Source of the DNA: an uncultured beta proteobacterium
Lineage (GTDB): Bacteria > Pseudomonadota > Gammaproteobacteria > Burkholderiales > SG8-39
NCBI GenBank assembly: GCA_902826155.1
Contig: CADEDU010000036.1
Location: forward strand, 7,433-32,327
Reading direction: 5' to 3'
Length of the DNA: 24,895 bases
The translations under genes and the position numbers were made by a program. The notes beneath the pieces are model-generated. The model was not told the DNA's origin. It was given only the letters and a program-made list of their open reading frames with translations, and searched no databases. Positions 1-7,703 of this stretch are shown here, one piece after another. Position 1 is the first letter of the stretch. Each line of letters begins with the position of its first letter.

Positions 1-50
1 ATGGCCGAACCGACGGGTTGGGTGTCCTGCGCAAGCGTTGTTGTCGACAT
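1..50 (-). CDS. Possible 5' end of a truncated gene, product unknown
   Basis: On the minus strand an ATG at 48-50 opens a frame that stays open to the window edge, giving 16 residues that begin MSTTTLAQDTQPVGSA. The composition is that of an ordinary soluble protein N terminus and the gene would continue the minus-strand direction of the region. There is no convincing Shine-Dalgarno sequence, and 16 codons are far too few to identify a family. A competing plus-strand frame at 1-60 ends after 19 codons and looks accidental. Confidence 0.3.
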   Translation of the reverse strand, partial: MSTTTLAQDTQPVGSA

Positions 51-257
51 GAAAATTTGAGCCTATGAACGGGAAGGCGCACTGCTTGGATGCACGAGAC
101 AACGGGAGCCCGGAAGATCCTGGGTGTCAACGCGCAGCAGGCGCTTTGGTAGACCGCAACCGGCAAAGCGGCGCATTCTACCTGCGGGGCCGGTCGCGTC
201 CGTCGGCCGCTACGAGGCATACACGCCCGGCGGCGCCCTGCCACTGCCGTGTGGAGA
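51..257. other. Intergenic region, no gene seen
   Basis: This stretch lies between the stop of the cyclodeaminase-family gene and the possible partial gene at the window edge. Short plus-strand frames here do not resemble proteins. On the minus strand, positions 175-180 read TAGAAT and could be a -10 box for the gene at the edge, but no good -35 hexamer sits at the right distance. No terminator with a T-run is visible. Confidence 0.4.
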
Positions 258-1205
258 TCAGCGCGCCAGCGACTGCGCCACCAGGGTCGCGGCGGTGAGA
301 TCTTCGAGCGCGGTGCCGACCGACTTGAACACCGTCACCTGTTCCGGCGCCGACCGACCGTTGTAACGCCCCGTCACCAGATCGGCCAGTTCCGCGACGA
401 CGTGTTCACGCTTGATCACGCCGCGCTCCAGCGGCTGTGTGATGTCGCCCGCTTCGGCCAGTGCGCCGGCAAAGGTATCGACGCACACCAGCGCGCGCTG
501 GATCAGCGCATCGTCGGCTTCGCGCATGGTGCGGGTGAACGCGCCGACCAGATCGACGTGCGTGCCGGGCTGAACCTCAACGCCGCGCACGATCGGCTCG
601 AGCGCGGTGGTGGCGCAGGTGATGACATCGGCGCGGCGTGTGGCGGCAGCGAGATCGTCGGTGGCGGTCGCGGGCAGTCCGTCAGTGGCGAGTTGTCGCG
701 CCAGCGCCTGCGCGCGCGATGCGTTGCGACCCCACACCTCGATCCGCTCGTAGCGGCGCACGCTCGCGTGGGCGAGCGCCATATACGGGGCCAGAGCGCC
801 GGTGCCGACGACGAGCAGCGAGCGCGCATCGGCGCGCGCCAGGTAGCGCGCCGCGAGCGCGGAAGCAGCGCCGGTGCGCCGCAGCGTGATGGACTCGCCG
901 TCCATCAACGCCACCGGATGCCCGGTCACGCCATCGAGCAGCACGTAGAGCGCGCCCACCGTGGCGACGCCGCGTGCGCGATTGCCCGGAAACACGGTGA
1001 CCAGCTTGATGCCGATCGCCTCGTCGGGCCGCCAAGCCGGCATCAGCAGCAGGCGCCCGTCTCCCGCGCCGTTGACGGTGTGCACGTGCCGCACCGGCGC
1101 TTGCGCGCCTTTGCGAAAGCCCTCGGCGAGCGCATCGATCAGCGCGGCGAACGGCAGCGCGCGATGAACTTCATCAGCCGACAGGAATGGCAGCGATGCG
1201 GACAA
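258..1205 (-). CDS. Ornithine cyclodeaminase/mu-crystallin family protein
   Basis: This 315-residue protein has the full length of the ornithine cyclodeaminase/mu-crystallin family, NAD(P)-dependent enzymes that act on imines or amino acids such as ornithine, alanine or cyclic ketimines. Family landmarks are the IGIKLVTVFPGN stretch near residue 60, the dinucleotide-binding LLVVGTGALAPYMA in the middle, HVDLVGAF, and the C-terminal GDITQPLERG and VTVFKSVGTALEDL blocks. The start is a TTG at 1203-1205, because the next in-frame ATG falls inside the conserved domain and the encoded N terminus fits the family. It lies 49 bp downstream of the amidase gene and is probably co-transcribed with it. 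The substrate cannot be told from sequence, so I do not call it a true ornithine cyclodeaminase. Confidence 0.86.
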   Translation of the reverse strand: MSASLPFLSADEVHRALPFAALIDALAEGFRKGAQAPVRHVHTVNGAGDGRLLLMPAWRPDEAIGIKLVTVFPGNRARGVATVGALYVLLDGVTGHPVALMDGESITLRRTGAASALAARYLARADARSLLVVGTGALAPYMALAHASVRRYERIEVWGRNASRAQALARQLATDGLPATATDDLAAATRRADVITCATTALEPIVRGVEVQPGTHVDLVGAFTRTMREADDALIQRALVCVDTFAGALAEAGDITQPLERGVIKREHVVAELADLVTGRYNGRSAPEQVTVFKSVGTALEDLTAATLVAQSLAR

Positions 1206-1254
1206 GTGCGTGCGAGCGTTGCGCGGCGTTACGGTACGCGGAGTTGCACCGTAG

Positions 1255-2691
1255 TCACGCCAGCGCGAGCTCGGGATGCCGCGCGCCCACGTCGGTGGCC
1301 TGCTCGAATGCGTGCGCCAGTTGCAGCACGCCCAGGTCGTCGCGGAACCGGCCGACGATCTGCAGCCCCACCGGCAATCCCTCGGGCGTGAAGCCGCAAG
1401 GCACCGAGGCGGCCGGATGACCAGTGACCGTGACGTAGAAGCACGAGCGCATCCAGTCGATGTAGTTCTGCATCGGCTGGCCGTCGATCTCCTTCACGTA
1501 CGGCGTGTCGACCTCGAACGGCGGCACCTGGCTCACCGGCAGGATCAGGTACTCGTAGCGCGCGAAGAATTCGTGCATGCGCTGGATCAGCGCGGTGCGC
1601 TTGATCTCGGCAGCGCCCACGTCGAGCGCGGAAAGCTTGCGGCCTTCTTCTATGTTCCAGATCACCGTGTCTTTGAGCAGCGCGCGATGCTTGTCGAGCA
1701 GCGGCCCGAACGCATTGGCATACATGTAGGCGCGCATCGTCAGGAAGATCTCGGCTGCATCGCGGAAGTCGGGCAGCGCTTCGTCGAGCACGCAGCCGAG
1801 CGATTCAAACGTGGCGCGATGCGGAGCGATAGCCGCGACCACCCGCCGATCGACCGGGATCGTCCCGGCGAAATCCGGCGCCCAGGCGATGCGCGCGCCG
1901 CTGAAGTCGCGATCGAGCGACATCGCAAACGTGCTGCCCGGCGTCTCGAGCGAAATCGGCGAGCGCGGATCGGGCCCGGCGATCGCCGAGAGCATCAGGG
2001 CCACGTCCTGCGCGCTGCGCGCCATCGGCCCGAGCACGCTCAGCGGGGACCAGCCCAGATTCGCCGGCACCGACGGCACGCGTCCGGTCGATGGCCGAAA
2101 GCCCACCACGTTGCAGAAGTTGGCCGGATTGCGCAGCGACCCGCCCAGATCGCTGCCGTCGGCAAGCGGCACCATGCCGCAGGCGAGCGCCACCGCCGCG
2201 CCGCCGCTCGAACCACCGCAGGTCTTGGTGAGATCGTAGGGATTGCAGGTCGCGCCGAATACTGCGTTGAACGTCTGCGAGCCCGCGCCGAATTCGGGCG
2301 TGTTGGTCTTGCCGACGGTGATCGCGCCCGCTTCGCGCAGCCGCGTGACGAGCAGCTGATCGTGATCGGGAACGAAGTCTTTGTAGACCAGCGAGCCGAA
2401 CGTGGTGCGGATGCCGCGCGTGTTGACCAGATCCTTGTGCGCAACCGGCAGTCCGTGCAACGGCCCTAGTGGATCGCCATGCGCGCGACGCGCATCGGCC
2501 TCGCGCGCCTGCGCGAGGGCCTGTTCGGCGACCAACGTCACGATCGCGTTGACGCGCGGATTGACCCGCTCGATCTGCGCGAGATGCGCGTGCATGACTT
2601 CCCACGCCGACAGCGAACCGTCGCGGATCAGTTGCGCGAGCTCGGTGGCGGTCTTGAAGCACAGGTTGTCGTCAGCGAGCGAGTCTTTCAT
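1255..2691 (-). CDS. Amidase-signature family hydrolase
   Basis: The 478-residue product belongs to the amidase signature family, which hydrolyses amides through a Ser-cisSer-Lys triad. The triad is readable: Lys86 in PVAHKDLVN, Ser161 in TCGGSSGGAA and the nucleophile Ser185 in GSDLGGSLRNPA. The spacing of 24 residues between the two serines matches the family. No signal peptide or membrane segment is seen, so it should be cytoplasmic. The ATG at 2689-2691 gives a normal N terminus. It sits 49 bp after the exported methyltransferase gene and 49 bp before the cyclodeaminase-family gene. It is not GatA: the gene stands without gatB or gatC and next to catabolic genes. The natural amide substrate is unknown. 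Confidence 0.93.
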   Translation of the reverse strand: MKDSLADDNLCFKTATELAQLIRDGSLSAWEVMHAHLAQIERVNPRVNAIVTLVAEQALAQAREADARRAHGDPLGPLHGLPVAHKDLVNTRGIRTTFGSLVYKDFVPDHDQLLVTRLREAGAITVGKTNTPEFGAGSQTFNAVFGATCNPYDLTKTCGGSSGGAAVALACGMVPLADGSDLGGSLRNPANFCNVVGFRPSTGRVPSVPANLGWSPLSVLGPMARSAQDVALMLSAIAGPDPRSPISLETPGSTFAMSLDRDFSGARIAWAPDFAGTIPVDRRVVAAIAPHRATFESLGCVLDEALPDFRDAAEIFLTMRAYMYANAFGPLLDKHRALLKDTVIWNIEEGRKLSALDVGAAEIKRTALIQRMHEFFARYEYLILPVSQVPPFEVDTPYVKEIDGQPMQNYIDWMRSCFYVTVTGHPAASVPCGFTPEGLPVGLQIVGRFRDDLGVLQLAHAFEQATDVGARHPELALA

Positions 2692-2740
2692 GGCGCTGTT
2701 GGCCTCAATCGCACTGTTCGAGTCTCAGTTCGAGTTCGCG

Positions 2741-3613
2741 TTACTTTTTGTCGGCGCTCCAGCGCATCTCGGCGGTGTTGCCCGCGTGGAGCGCGCCCTC
2801 CATCTTGCCGGCGACTACGCGACCGACGAAGCGACGCTTCTTGCCGCTCGCATCGGCGAACACGAACGAAATGTTCTCACCGCGCACCCGCCCCTCGTCG
2901 ATCTTGGCGGTGTGTCCGCCCTGGCGCACGGTGCCGCTCAACATCTGGAACTGTTGCGTGAGCGAGACTTCATACGGCGTCGAACCCGCCCCCGAGGGCG
3001 GGCGCAACGTCCAGCTGCCCTGCACTTTCGCCGGCACGAGCCACAGCATCGCGCTGCGGCCTTCGACTTCGGCACGCTCGTCGGGCTCCCACTCGCCCAT
3101 GCTGAACGCGTGCGACACCAGCCGCGTGCCCGGCTTCATCTCCAGCAGTTTGGGCCGCAGACGCAGGTTGAGTTCGGGCAGCAGGTACATCGTGATCACC
3201 GATGCCTTCGAAAAATCAGTGGCGAAGATGTCCGCCTTCATGAAGGCCACCTTGTCGGCGATGCCGGCCTCCTGCGCGCGTCGCTTCGACAGCTCGACCA
3301 TGTCGGGGTTGTACTCGATGCCTTGCGCCCGCGCACCGAACTTCTTCGCCGCGGTGATCACGGTGCGCCCGTCGCCCGAGCCGAGGTCCATGACGAAATC
3401 GTCGGCGGTTACCTTCGCCATCGTCAGCATCTTCTCGACCACGGCATCGGGCGTCGGCACCCAGATCACGTCCTTGCCGGCCTGGCCGACCTCGGGCTGA
3501 TAGTTCTTGCGCGCGGGTTGCGCCTGTGCGAACGCGCTGCCGATCAGGATGACGCTGCTGCCGACTGCGATCCCGGCGCTCAATGCCCACCGTGCCCCTC
3601 GTTTGGATTCCAT
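2741..3613 (-). CDS. Exported SAM-dependent methyltransferase with C-terminal beta-rich domain
   Basis: The 290-residue protein starts with a Sec-type signal peptide (basic MESKRGAR, a hydrophobic run to about residue 26, likely cleavage after SAFA). A class I methyltransferase domain follows at about residues 48-190, with the SAM-binding DLGSGDG at 76-82 and the conserved TMYLLPELNLRLRPKL block. Residues about 196-290 form an extra domain of alternating strands with no family I can name. I chose the ATG at 3611-3613 because GAGGAG lies 7 nt upstream and the signal peptide begins there; the open frame extends further upstream but is not protein-like. The gene starts 20 bp after acuI. It is a clear paralogue of the methyltransferase at 7116-7703. 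An exported SAM enzyme is puzzling, since SAM is cytoplasmic; the substrate is unknown. Confidence 0.86.
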   Translation of the reverse strand: MESKRGARWALSAGIAVGSSVILIGSAFAQAQPARKNYQPEVGQAGKDVIWVPTPDAVVEKMLTMAKVTADDFVMDLGSGDGRTVITAAKKFGARAQGIEYNPDMVELSKRRAQEAGIADKVAFMKADIFATDFSKASVITMYLLPELNLRLRPKLLEMKPGTRLVSHAFSMGEWEPDERAEVEGRSAMLWLVPAKVQGSWTLRPPSGAGSTPYEVSLTQQFQMLSGTVRQGGHTAKIDEGRVRGENISFVFADASGKKRRFVGRVVAGKMEGALHAGNTAEMRWSADKK

Positions 3614-3633
3614 GCGTGCTCTCCTCGTGCCGA

Positions 3634-4617
3634 TCAGGCGTTCACGTTGACAACGATGCGGCCGCGCACCTTGCCCGCGACGATGTCCTGCCCCGCGCTC
3701 AATGCCTGCTCCAGACCGACCTCGGTGGTCATCGCATCGAGCTTGGCGGCGTCGAGATCGCTCGCCAGCCGCGACCATGCCTCGAGCCGCTCGGCGCGCG
3801 GCGCCATGACGCTGTCGACGCCCGCCAGCGTGACGCCACGCAAAATGAACGGCGCGACCGTCGCCGGAAAATCCATGCCCTGCGCCAGTCCACAAGCCGT
3901 GACAGTGCCGCGGTACTTCGTGCTCGCGCAGGCGTTCACCAACGTGTGGCTGCCCACGGTGTCGACGACGCCGGCCCAGCGCTCGCGCGCGAGCGGCTTG
4001 CCCTGCGCCGACAGCGTGGCCGCATCGAGGATCTCGTGCGCGCCGAGTTGCTTGAGATAGTCGGACTCGTTCATGCGGCGCGTCGAGGCAACGACCTTGA
4101 AGCCGCGCTGAGCCAGCACCGCGATGGCCACCGAGCCGACGCCACCGGCCGCGCCGGTGACCAGCACTTCGCCATGTTCAGGCTTCACGCCGTGGCGCTC
4201 CAAGCCGAGCACGCACAACATCGCGGTATAGCCGGCCGTGCCGATCGCCATGGCGCGCCGCGGCGTGATCGACGCCGGAAGCGGAATCAGCCAATCGCCC
4301 TTCAAGCGGGCCTTCTGCGCCAGCCCACCCCAGTGGCCTTCGCCCACGCCCCAACCGTTGAGCACGACCCGATCGCCCACTTTCACGCCCGCATTGCTGC
4401 TCGCCTCGACCACGCCGACCAGATCGATGCCCGGCACCATCGGCCACTTGCGCACCACCGGCGATTTGTTGGTGATCGCCAGGCCGTCCTTGAAGTTGAT
4501 GGTGGAGTACTCGACGCGCACGGTGACGTCGCCCTCGGGCAACTGCGCCTCGTCGACCTGCGCGACTTGCGCGCTGAATCCGGCGTCGGTCTTGTTGAGA
4601 AGGATCGCTTTGAACAT
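3634..4617 (-). CDS. acuI: Acrylyl-CoA reductase, AcuI/YhdH-type quinone oxidoreductase
   Basis: The 327-residue product matches the YhdH/AcuI branch of the medium-chain dehydrogenase/reductase superfamily along its whole length. These enzymes use NADPH to reduce acryloyl-CoA to propionyl-CoA, detoxifying acrylate. Recognisable blocks are LPEGDVTVRVEYSTINFKD, MVPGIDLVG, GWGVGEGHWGGLAQ, the nucleotide-binding VTGAAGGVGSVAIA, WAGVVDTVG, and PFILRGVTLAGVDSVM. No zinc-binding cysteine set is present, as expected for this branch. The ATG at 4615-4617 matches the E. coli YhdH start; the open frame reads 30 codons further upstream into the 41-bp tandem repeat. The gene is followed at 20 bp by the exported methyltransferase, so they are probably one transcript. 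Confidence 0.93.
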   Translation of the reverse strand: MFKAILLNKTDAGFSAQVAQVDEAQLPEGDVTVRVEYSTINFKDGLAITNKSPVVRKWPMVPGIDLVGVVEASSNAGVKVGDRVVLNGWGVGEGHWGGLAQKARLKGDWLIPLPASITPRRAMAIGTAGYTAMLCVLGLERHGVKPEHGEVLVTGAAGGVGSVAIAVLAQRGFKVVASTRRMNESDYLKQLGAHEILDAATLSAQGKPLARERWAGVVDTVGSHTLVNACASTKYRGTVTACGLAQGMDFPATVAPFILRGVTLAGVDSVMAPRAERLEAWSRLASDLDAAKLDAMTTEVGLEQALSAGQDIVAGKVRGRIVVNVNA

Positions 4618-4639
4618 GGGCTCTGAGGATCGATGAGTG

Positions 4640-4721
4640 ATTGGGTTGGTCACGCGACCTTCGCATGCGCTCGGTCGGTGATTGGGTCGATCACGCGACC
4701 TTCGCATACGCTCGGTCGGTG
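4640..4721. repeat. Two tandem copies of a 41-bp unit
   Basis: Positions 4640-4680 and 4681-4721 are adjacent 41-bp copies differing at three positions. Each copy contains CGCGACCTT (4653-4661 and 4694-4702), and the reverse complement AAGGTCGCG recurs at 4744-4752, so the last copy could pair with it in RNA. The repeat fills much of the 157-bp gap between the aminotransferase stop and the acuI start, that is, the acuI upstream region. Confidence 0.9.
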
Positions 4722-4774
4722 ATTTGGGGGCAACGAGAAAGGCAAGGTCGCGAACCCCCTTGTGCAGTCACTAC

Positions 4775-5983
4775 TCAAATGGAGGCCAAGCCGCGTTCTA
4801 GCCGCGCCACGCCTTCGGTGAGCCGGTCAGGCGAAGCGGCGAAGCACCAGCGCAGGAACCCCTCACCTTCCGGACCGAATGCGATGCCCGGCGCAAGGCC
4901 GAGCTTGGCGTCGCGGACGAGGTGTTTGGCGAGGGTGAGCGAATCGGTCACGCCGCGCACGCGCAGATAGAGGTACATCGCCCCCGGCGGCAGCGACGCC
5001 TCGACCTGCGGCACTTCGCGCAGGAGCGCGAACAGGTGATTGCGAGCGCCAAGCATGCGATCGCGCATCGCCGGCACGATCTCGGCGGAGCGGCGGATCG
5101 CCTCGACGCCCGCCTGTTGCACGAACCCAGGAGCGCAGGAGGTGTTGTACTCGATCAACTTGGGCAGCACGTCGATGAACGGCACCGGCGCCGCGATCCA
5201 GCCCAGCCGCCAGCCGGTCATCAGCCATGACTTGGAGAAGCTGTTGGTCGAGATCACGCGATCTTCGGGCGTAGCGATGGCGAGAAACGACGGCGCAGCT
5301 GCACTCTCGCCGTAGAACACCCTCTCGTAGACGTCGTCGGCGACGATCCAGATGCCGTGCCGGCGGCAATGCTCGAGCAGCGCGCGCTGCTCGGCCGCAT
5401 CGATGGTCCAACCCGTGGGATTGTTGGGCGAGTTGACGACCAGCACGCGCGTCTGCGGCGTGAGTGCCGCGAGGAGCCGATCGAGATCGAGCCGCCATTG
5501 CCCACCGCCGGGACGATTATCGTCCGGGCGAAACTCGAGCGGCATCGACACCACGTCGGCACCGAGAATGCGGGGCGCCTGAGTGAGATTGGGCCACACC
5601 GGGGTGACGAACACGGCGCGATCGCCCGGTCCGAGCAGCGCCTGATGCACGAGCATGAGCGCGTTCACGCCGGAGCTGGTGACTGCAATGTTGTCGACGC
5701 CGATCGGACGATGCAGCGACGAGACGTAGCCCGCGATCGCCTCGCGCAAGGCGGGAATGCCCAGATTGGCGTGATAGAACGTGTCGCCTGCATCGAGGGC
5801 GCGCGCCGCGGCCGCACGGATCGGTTCGGGCGTTACCTGATCGGGTTCACCGAACCAGAACGCGAGTACGTTCGGATCGCCCATTGCCGCATTGGCGACT
5901 TCGCGGATCTTCGAGGCTGCCAGCGCTTCGATGCGCGGATGCACGTACGGGCGCGTCGCCGCAGCGGAGTTCGAGTGCTGCAT
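4775..5983 (-). CDS. PLP-dependent class I/II aminotransferase
   Basis: This 402-residue protein is a fold-type I aminotransferase of the aspartate aminotransferase superfamily, cytoplasmic, moving amino groups between amino and 2-oxo acids with pyridoxal phosphate. The cofactor lysine is Lys251 in NSFSKSWLMTGWRLGW. Other landmarks are FGEPDQVTPEPI near the N terminus, SPNNPTGW (about 185-192), VADDVYERV with the ring-nitrogen Asp near 217, and a C-terminal LRWCFA that supplies the carboxylate-binding Arg. The ATG at 5981-5983 gives a normal N terminus. The gene stands between a hairpin-bearing gap upstream and a tandem repeat downstream, so it may be a separate transcription unit. The substrate cannot be assigned from the sequence. 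Confidence 0.92.
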   Translation of the reverse strand: MQHSNSAAATRPYVHPRIEALAASKIREVANAAMGDPNVLAFWFGEPDQVTPEPIRAAAARALDAGDTFYHANLGIPALREAIAGYVSSLHRPIGVDNIAVTSSGVNALMLVHQALLGPGDRAVFVTPVWPNLTQAPRILGADVVSMPLEFRPDDNRPGGGQWRLDLDRLLAALTPQTRVLVVNSPNNPTGWTIDAAEQRALLEHCRRHGIWIVADDVYERVFYGESAAAPSFLAIATPEDRVISTNSFSKSWLMTGWRLGWIAAPVPFIDVLPKLIEYNTSCAPGFVQQAGVEAIRRSAEIVPAMRDRMLGARNHLFALLREVPQVEASLPPGAMYLYLRVRGVTDSLTLAKHLVRDAKLGLAPGIAFGPEGEGFLRWCFAASPDRLTEGVARLERGLASI

Positions 5984-6031
5984 GATGACGGGACGGGAAA
6001 GGAGCAGCCGGAGCTTAGCAGGCTGCCGAGT

Positions 6032-6050
6032 TTCGCGGGCCGCCCGCGAA
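6032..6050 (-). terminator. GC-rich hairpin between hydrolase and aminotransferase genes
   Basis: TTCGCGGG at 6032-6039 pairs perfectly with CCCGCGAA at 6043-6050 across a 3-nt loop. A second, weaker inverted repeat, GCAGCC (6004-6009) with GGCTGC (6021-6026), follows it in the direction of transcription. Neither has a T-run, so this is a candidate transcription barrier or mRNA-stabilising hairpin after the hydrolase gene rather than a textbook intrinsic terminator. Confidence 0.45.
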
Positions 6051-6120
6051 GCATCTGCTTACGCGTCCGCCACGCTTCATGCCGCCGGGCGCAGCAAGCG
6101 CGCCGCGGCTGTTGCACCCC

Positions 6121-7062
6121 CTAGCGCAGGAGCGTGCCCGAAGCGGCGCGTGCCGCCTTGTCGTGCGACGGATCGAGCGCGAAGAACTCGCGCACTGCCG
6201 CGTGGTACTGCTCGAAGCCGACGCCGGATGCATTGCTATGGTTGGCGCCTTCGACCAGCAGCATGCGCTTGGGCGCGCGGGTGCGCTCGTACAGGCGCTC
6301 GGCCATCCACGAGGGCACGTAGCCGTCGTTGGCGCCATGCACGAACAGGATCGGCGCGCTCACCCGTTCGACTTTCGAGAGCGAATCGTAGTGCTGGGTG
6401 AGGAACAGACTCACCGGCACGAAGCGCAGCCACTTGTGTGCGCCGGCCATGTCGCGGATCGACGTCAGCGTGGACTCGACGATCACGCCAGCCATGTCGT
6501 CGCGTCGCGCGGCGAGATCGATCGCGAGTGCCCCACCGAGCGAATGGCCGAACACGAACCGGCGGGCTTGCGCCGGCACGCGCGTGGCCAGGTACTCCCA
6601 GGCGATGGTGGCATCGGCGTTCACCTCATCCTCGCTCGGCAGATCGCCGCCGGACTTGCCGAAGCCGCGGTAGTCGATCGCCAGCACGCTGAACCCCATC
6701 TTGCGCAGGCGGGCGATGCGAAACGCATTGCCGTTCAGGTTCCAGCGTGCGCCGTGCAGATAGAGCAGCACCGGCGCGTCCGCGCGCTCAGCCGGCCACC
6801 ACCAAGCGTGCAGGTGATCGCCGGGATTATCCGGCTCGGTGCCTTCGGCCACGTGAACGACCTCGCGCGGCTCGACATTGCGCGCGATCCACAACTCCTC
6901 GACGCCGTTGGCCTTGGGATCGAACGAGGTCCACCACGCCTGCGACGGACGCCAGATCAGCTCGCGCTGCTTGACGTCGATGTAGGCGCAGCCCGACGCG
7001 AACGCGGCGATCGCCAGCGCGACCACGAAGCCACGCGTGGCGACGGAATTCGATCGGATCAT
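6121..7062 (-). CDS. Lipoprotein alpha/beta hydrolase
   Basis: The 313-residue product is an alpha/beta hydrolase-fold enzyme anchored as a lipoprotein. The N terminus is a signal peptide ending in the lipobox FASGC, with Cys25 as the lipidated residue. The catalytic triad can be read as Ser174 in GHSLGG, Asp246 in HGANDGYVP and His275 in EGANHSN; LYLHG supplies the oxyanion region. I chose the ATG at 7060-7062 because GAAGG lies 8 nt upstream and the signal peptide begins there; a GTG six codons earlier is possible. It lies 53 bp after the Tat-signal methyltransferase gene, so both products would act outside the cytoplasm. Esterase, peptidase or other hydrolase activity cannot be separated by sequence alone. 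Confidence 0.88.
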   Translation of the reverse strand: MIRSNSVATRGFVVALAIAAFASGCAYIDVKQRELIWRPSQAWWTSFDPKANGVEELWIARNVEPREVVHVAEGTEPDNPGDHLHAWWWPAERADAPVLLYLHGARWNLNGNAFRIARLRKMGFSVLAIDYRGFGKSGGDLPSEDEVNADATIAWEYLATRVPAQARRFVFGHSLGGALAIDLAARRDDMAGVIVESTLTSIRDMAGAHKWLRFVPVSLFLTQHYDSLSKVERVSAPILFVHGANDGYVPSWMAERLYERTRAPKRMLLVEGANHSNASGVGFEQYHAAVREFFALDPSHDKAARAASGTLLR

Positions 7063-7115
7063 GCGCTGCACCTTCGTCACCTTCGGTTCTTCCCTTCGTT
7101 TGCTCGAGGCCCCGA

Positions 7116-7703
7116 TCAGCTCTTCGGTTCCTTGCCGGTGATGCGCCAGAAATAGACGATGCGCGATCCTACGTTCAGTCGCTGTTCGGGCATCCAGTCG
7201 CCCATGTCGAAATCGTGCGATACGACACGCGTACCGGGCTTGAGTTCCTTCCACAGCTTCGGGCGCAGCTTGAGGTTGAGCGAAGGCAGCAGATAGAGCG
7301 TCACCACCGTCGCCTCGCGAAAATCGGTCTCGAACAGATCGGCCTGGATGAATTTGACCCGATCGGTGACCTTGGCGTTGCGCGCATTGGCGTTGGCGTC
7401 GCGAATTCGGTCCGGGTCGATATCGATGCCGATGGCCCGCGCGCCGTGTTTCTGCGCGGCGGTGATCACCAGACGGCCGTCGCCGCAGCCCAGGTCGTAC
7501 AGCAGGTCCTTCGGTCCGACTTTGGCCACCGACATCATGGCGTCGACTACTTCCTGCGGCGTGGGCACGAACACCACGTCGGGCGTGCGGGCGGCCTGCG
7601 CAAGGACGGTCGGCGCGTCGGCGCGCACCTGAGCCAGCGCGGGGAGCGTGATCGGCGTGGCTGCGAGGGCGCCTGCACGGGCGAGGAATCGGCGTCGGTT
7701 CAA
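7116..7703 (-). CDS. Tat-exported SAM-dependent methyltransferase
   Basis: The 195-residue protein begins MNRRRFLARAG, a twin-arginine (Tat) signal motif, followed by a hydrophobic run and a likely cleavage after PALA. The rest is a single class I methyltransferase domain: the VFVPTPQEVVDAM lead-in, SAM-binding DLGCGDG at 70-76, a GIDIDPDRI acidic strand, and the TLYLLPSLNLKLRPKL and PGTRVVSHDFDMGDW blocks. It is a shorter paralogue of the product of 2741-3613 and lacks its C-terminal domain. The start codon is TTG, fixed by a strong AAAGGAG 8 nt upstream and by the Tat motif at the second residue. It heads a probable two-gene unit with the lipoprotein hydrolase. From memory this family is widespread but without a known substrate. 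Confidence 0.88.
   Translation of the reverse strand: MNRRRFLARAGALAATPITLPALAQVRADAPTVLAQAARTPDVVFVPTPQEVVDAMMSVAKVGPKDLLYDLGCGDGRLVITAAQKHGARAIGIDIDPDRIRDANANARNAKVTDRVKFIQADLFETDFREATVVTLYLLPSLNLKLRPKLWKELKPGTRVVSHDFDMGDWMPEQRLNVGSRIVYFWRITGKEPKS

Noticed and set aside
249..2469. Long plus-strand open frames antisense to the cyclodeaminase-family and amidase genes
   Set aside because: They are rich in Arg, His and Ala with no recognisable domain, as expected of a shadow frame in GC-rich DNA, while the minus-strand proteins have complete catalytic motifs.
3614..3895. N-terminal extension of the methyltransferase at 2741-3613
   Set aside because: The open frame continues upstream into acuI, but that part overlaps a real gene, and the signal peptide and GAGGAG site mark 3613 as the start.
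2402..4626. Plus-strand frames of over 340 codons across the methyltransferase and acuI genes
   Set aside because: No family features; the opposite strand encodes full-length recognised enzymes with ribosome-binding sites.
4640..4752. CRISPR-like array
   Set aside because: Only two directly adjacent 41-bp copies with no spacers and no cas genes nearby.
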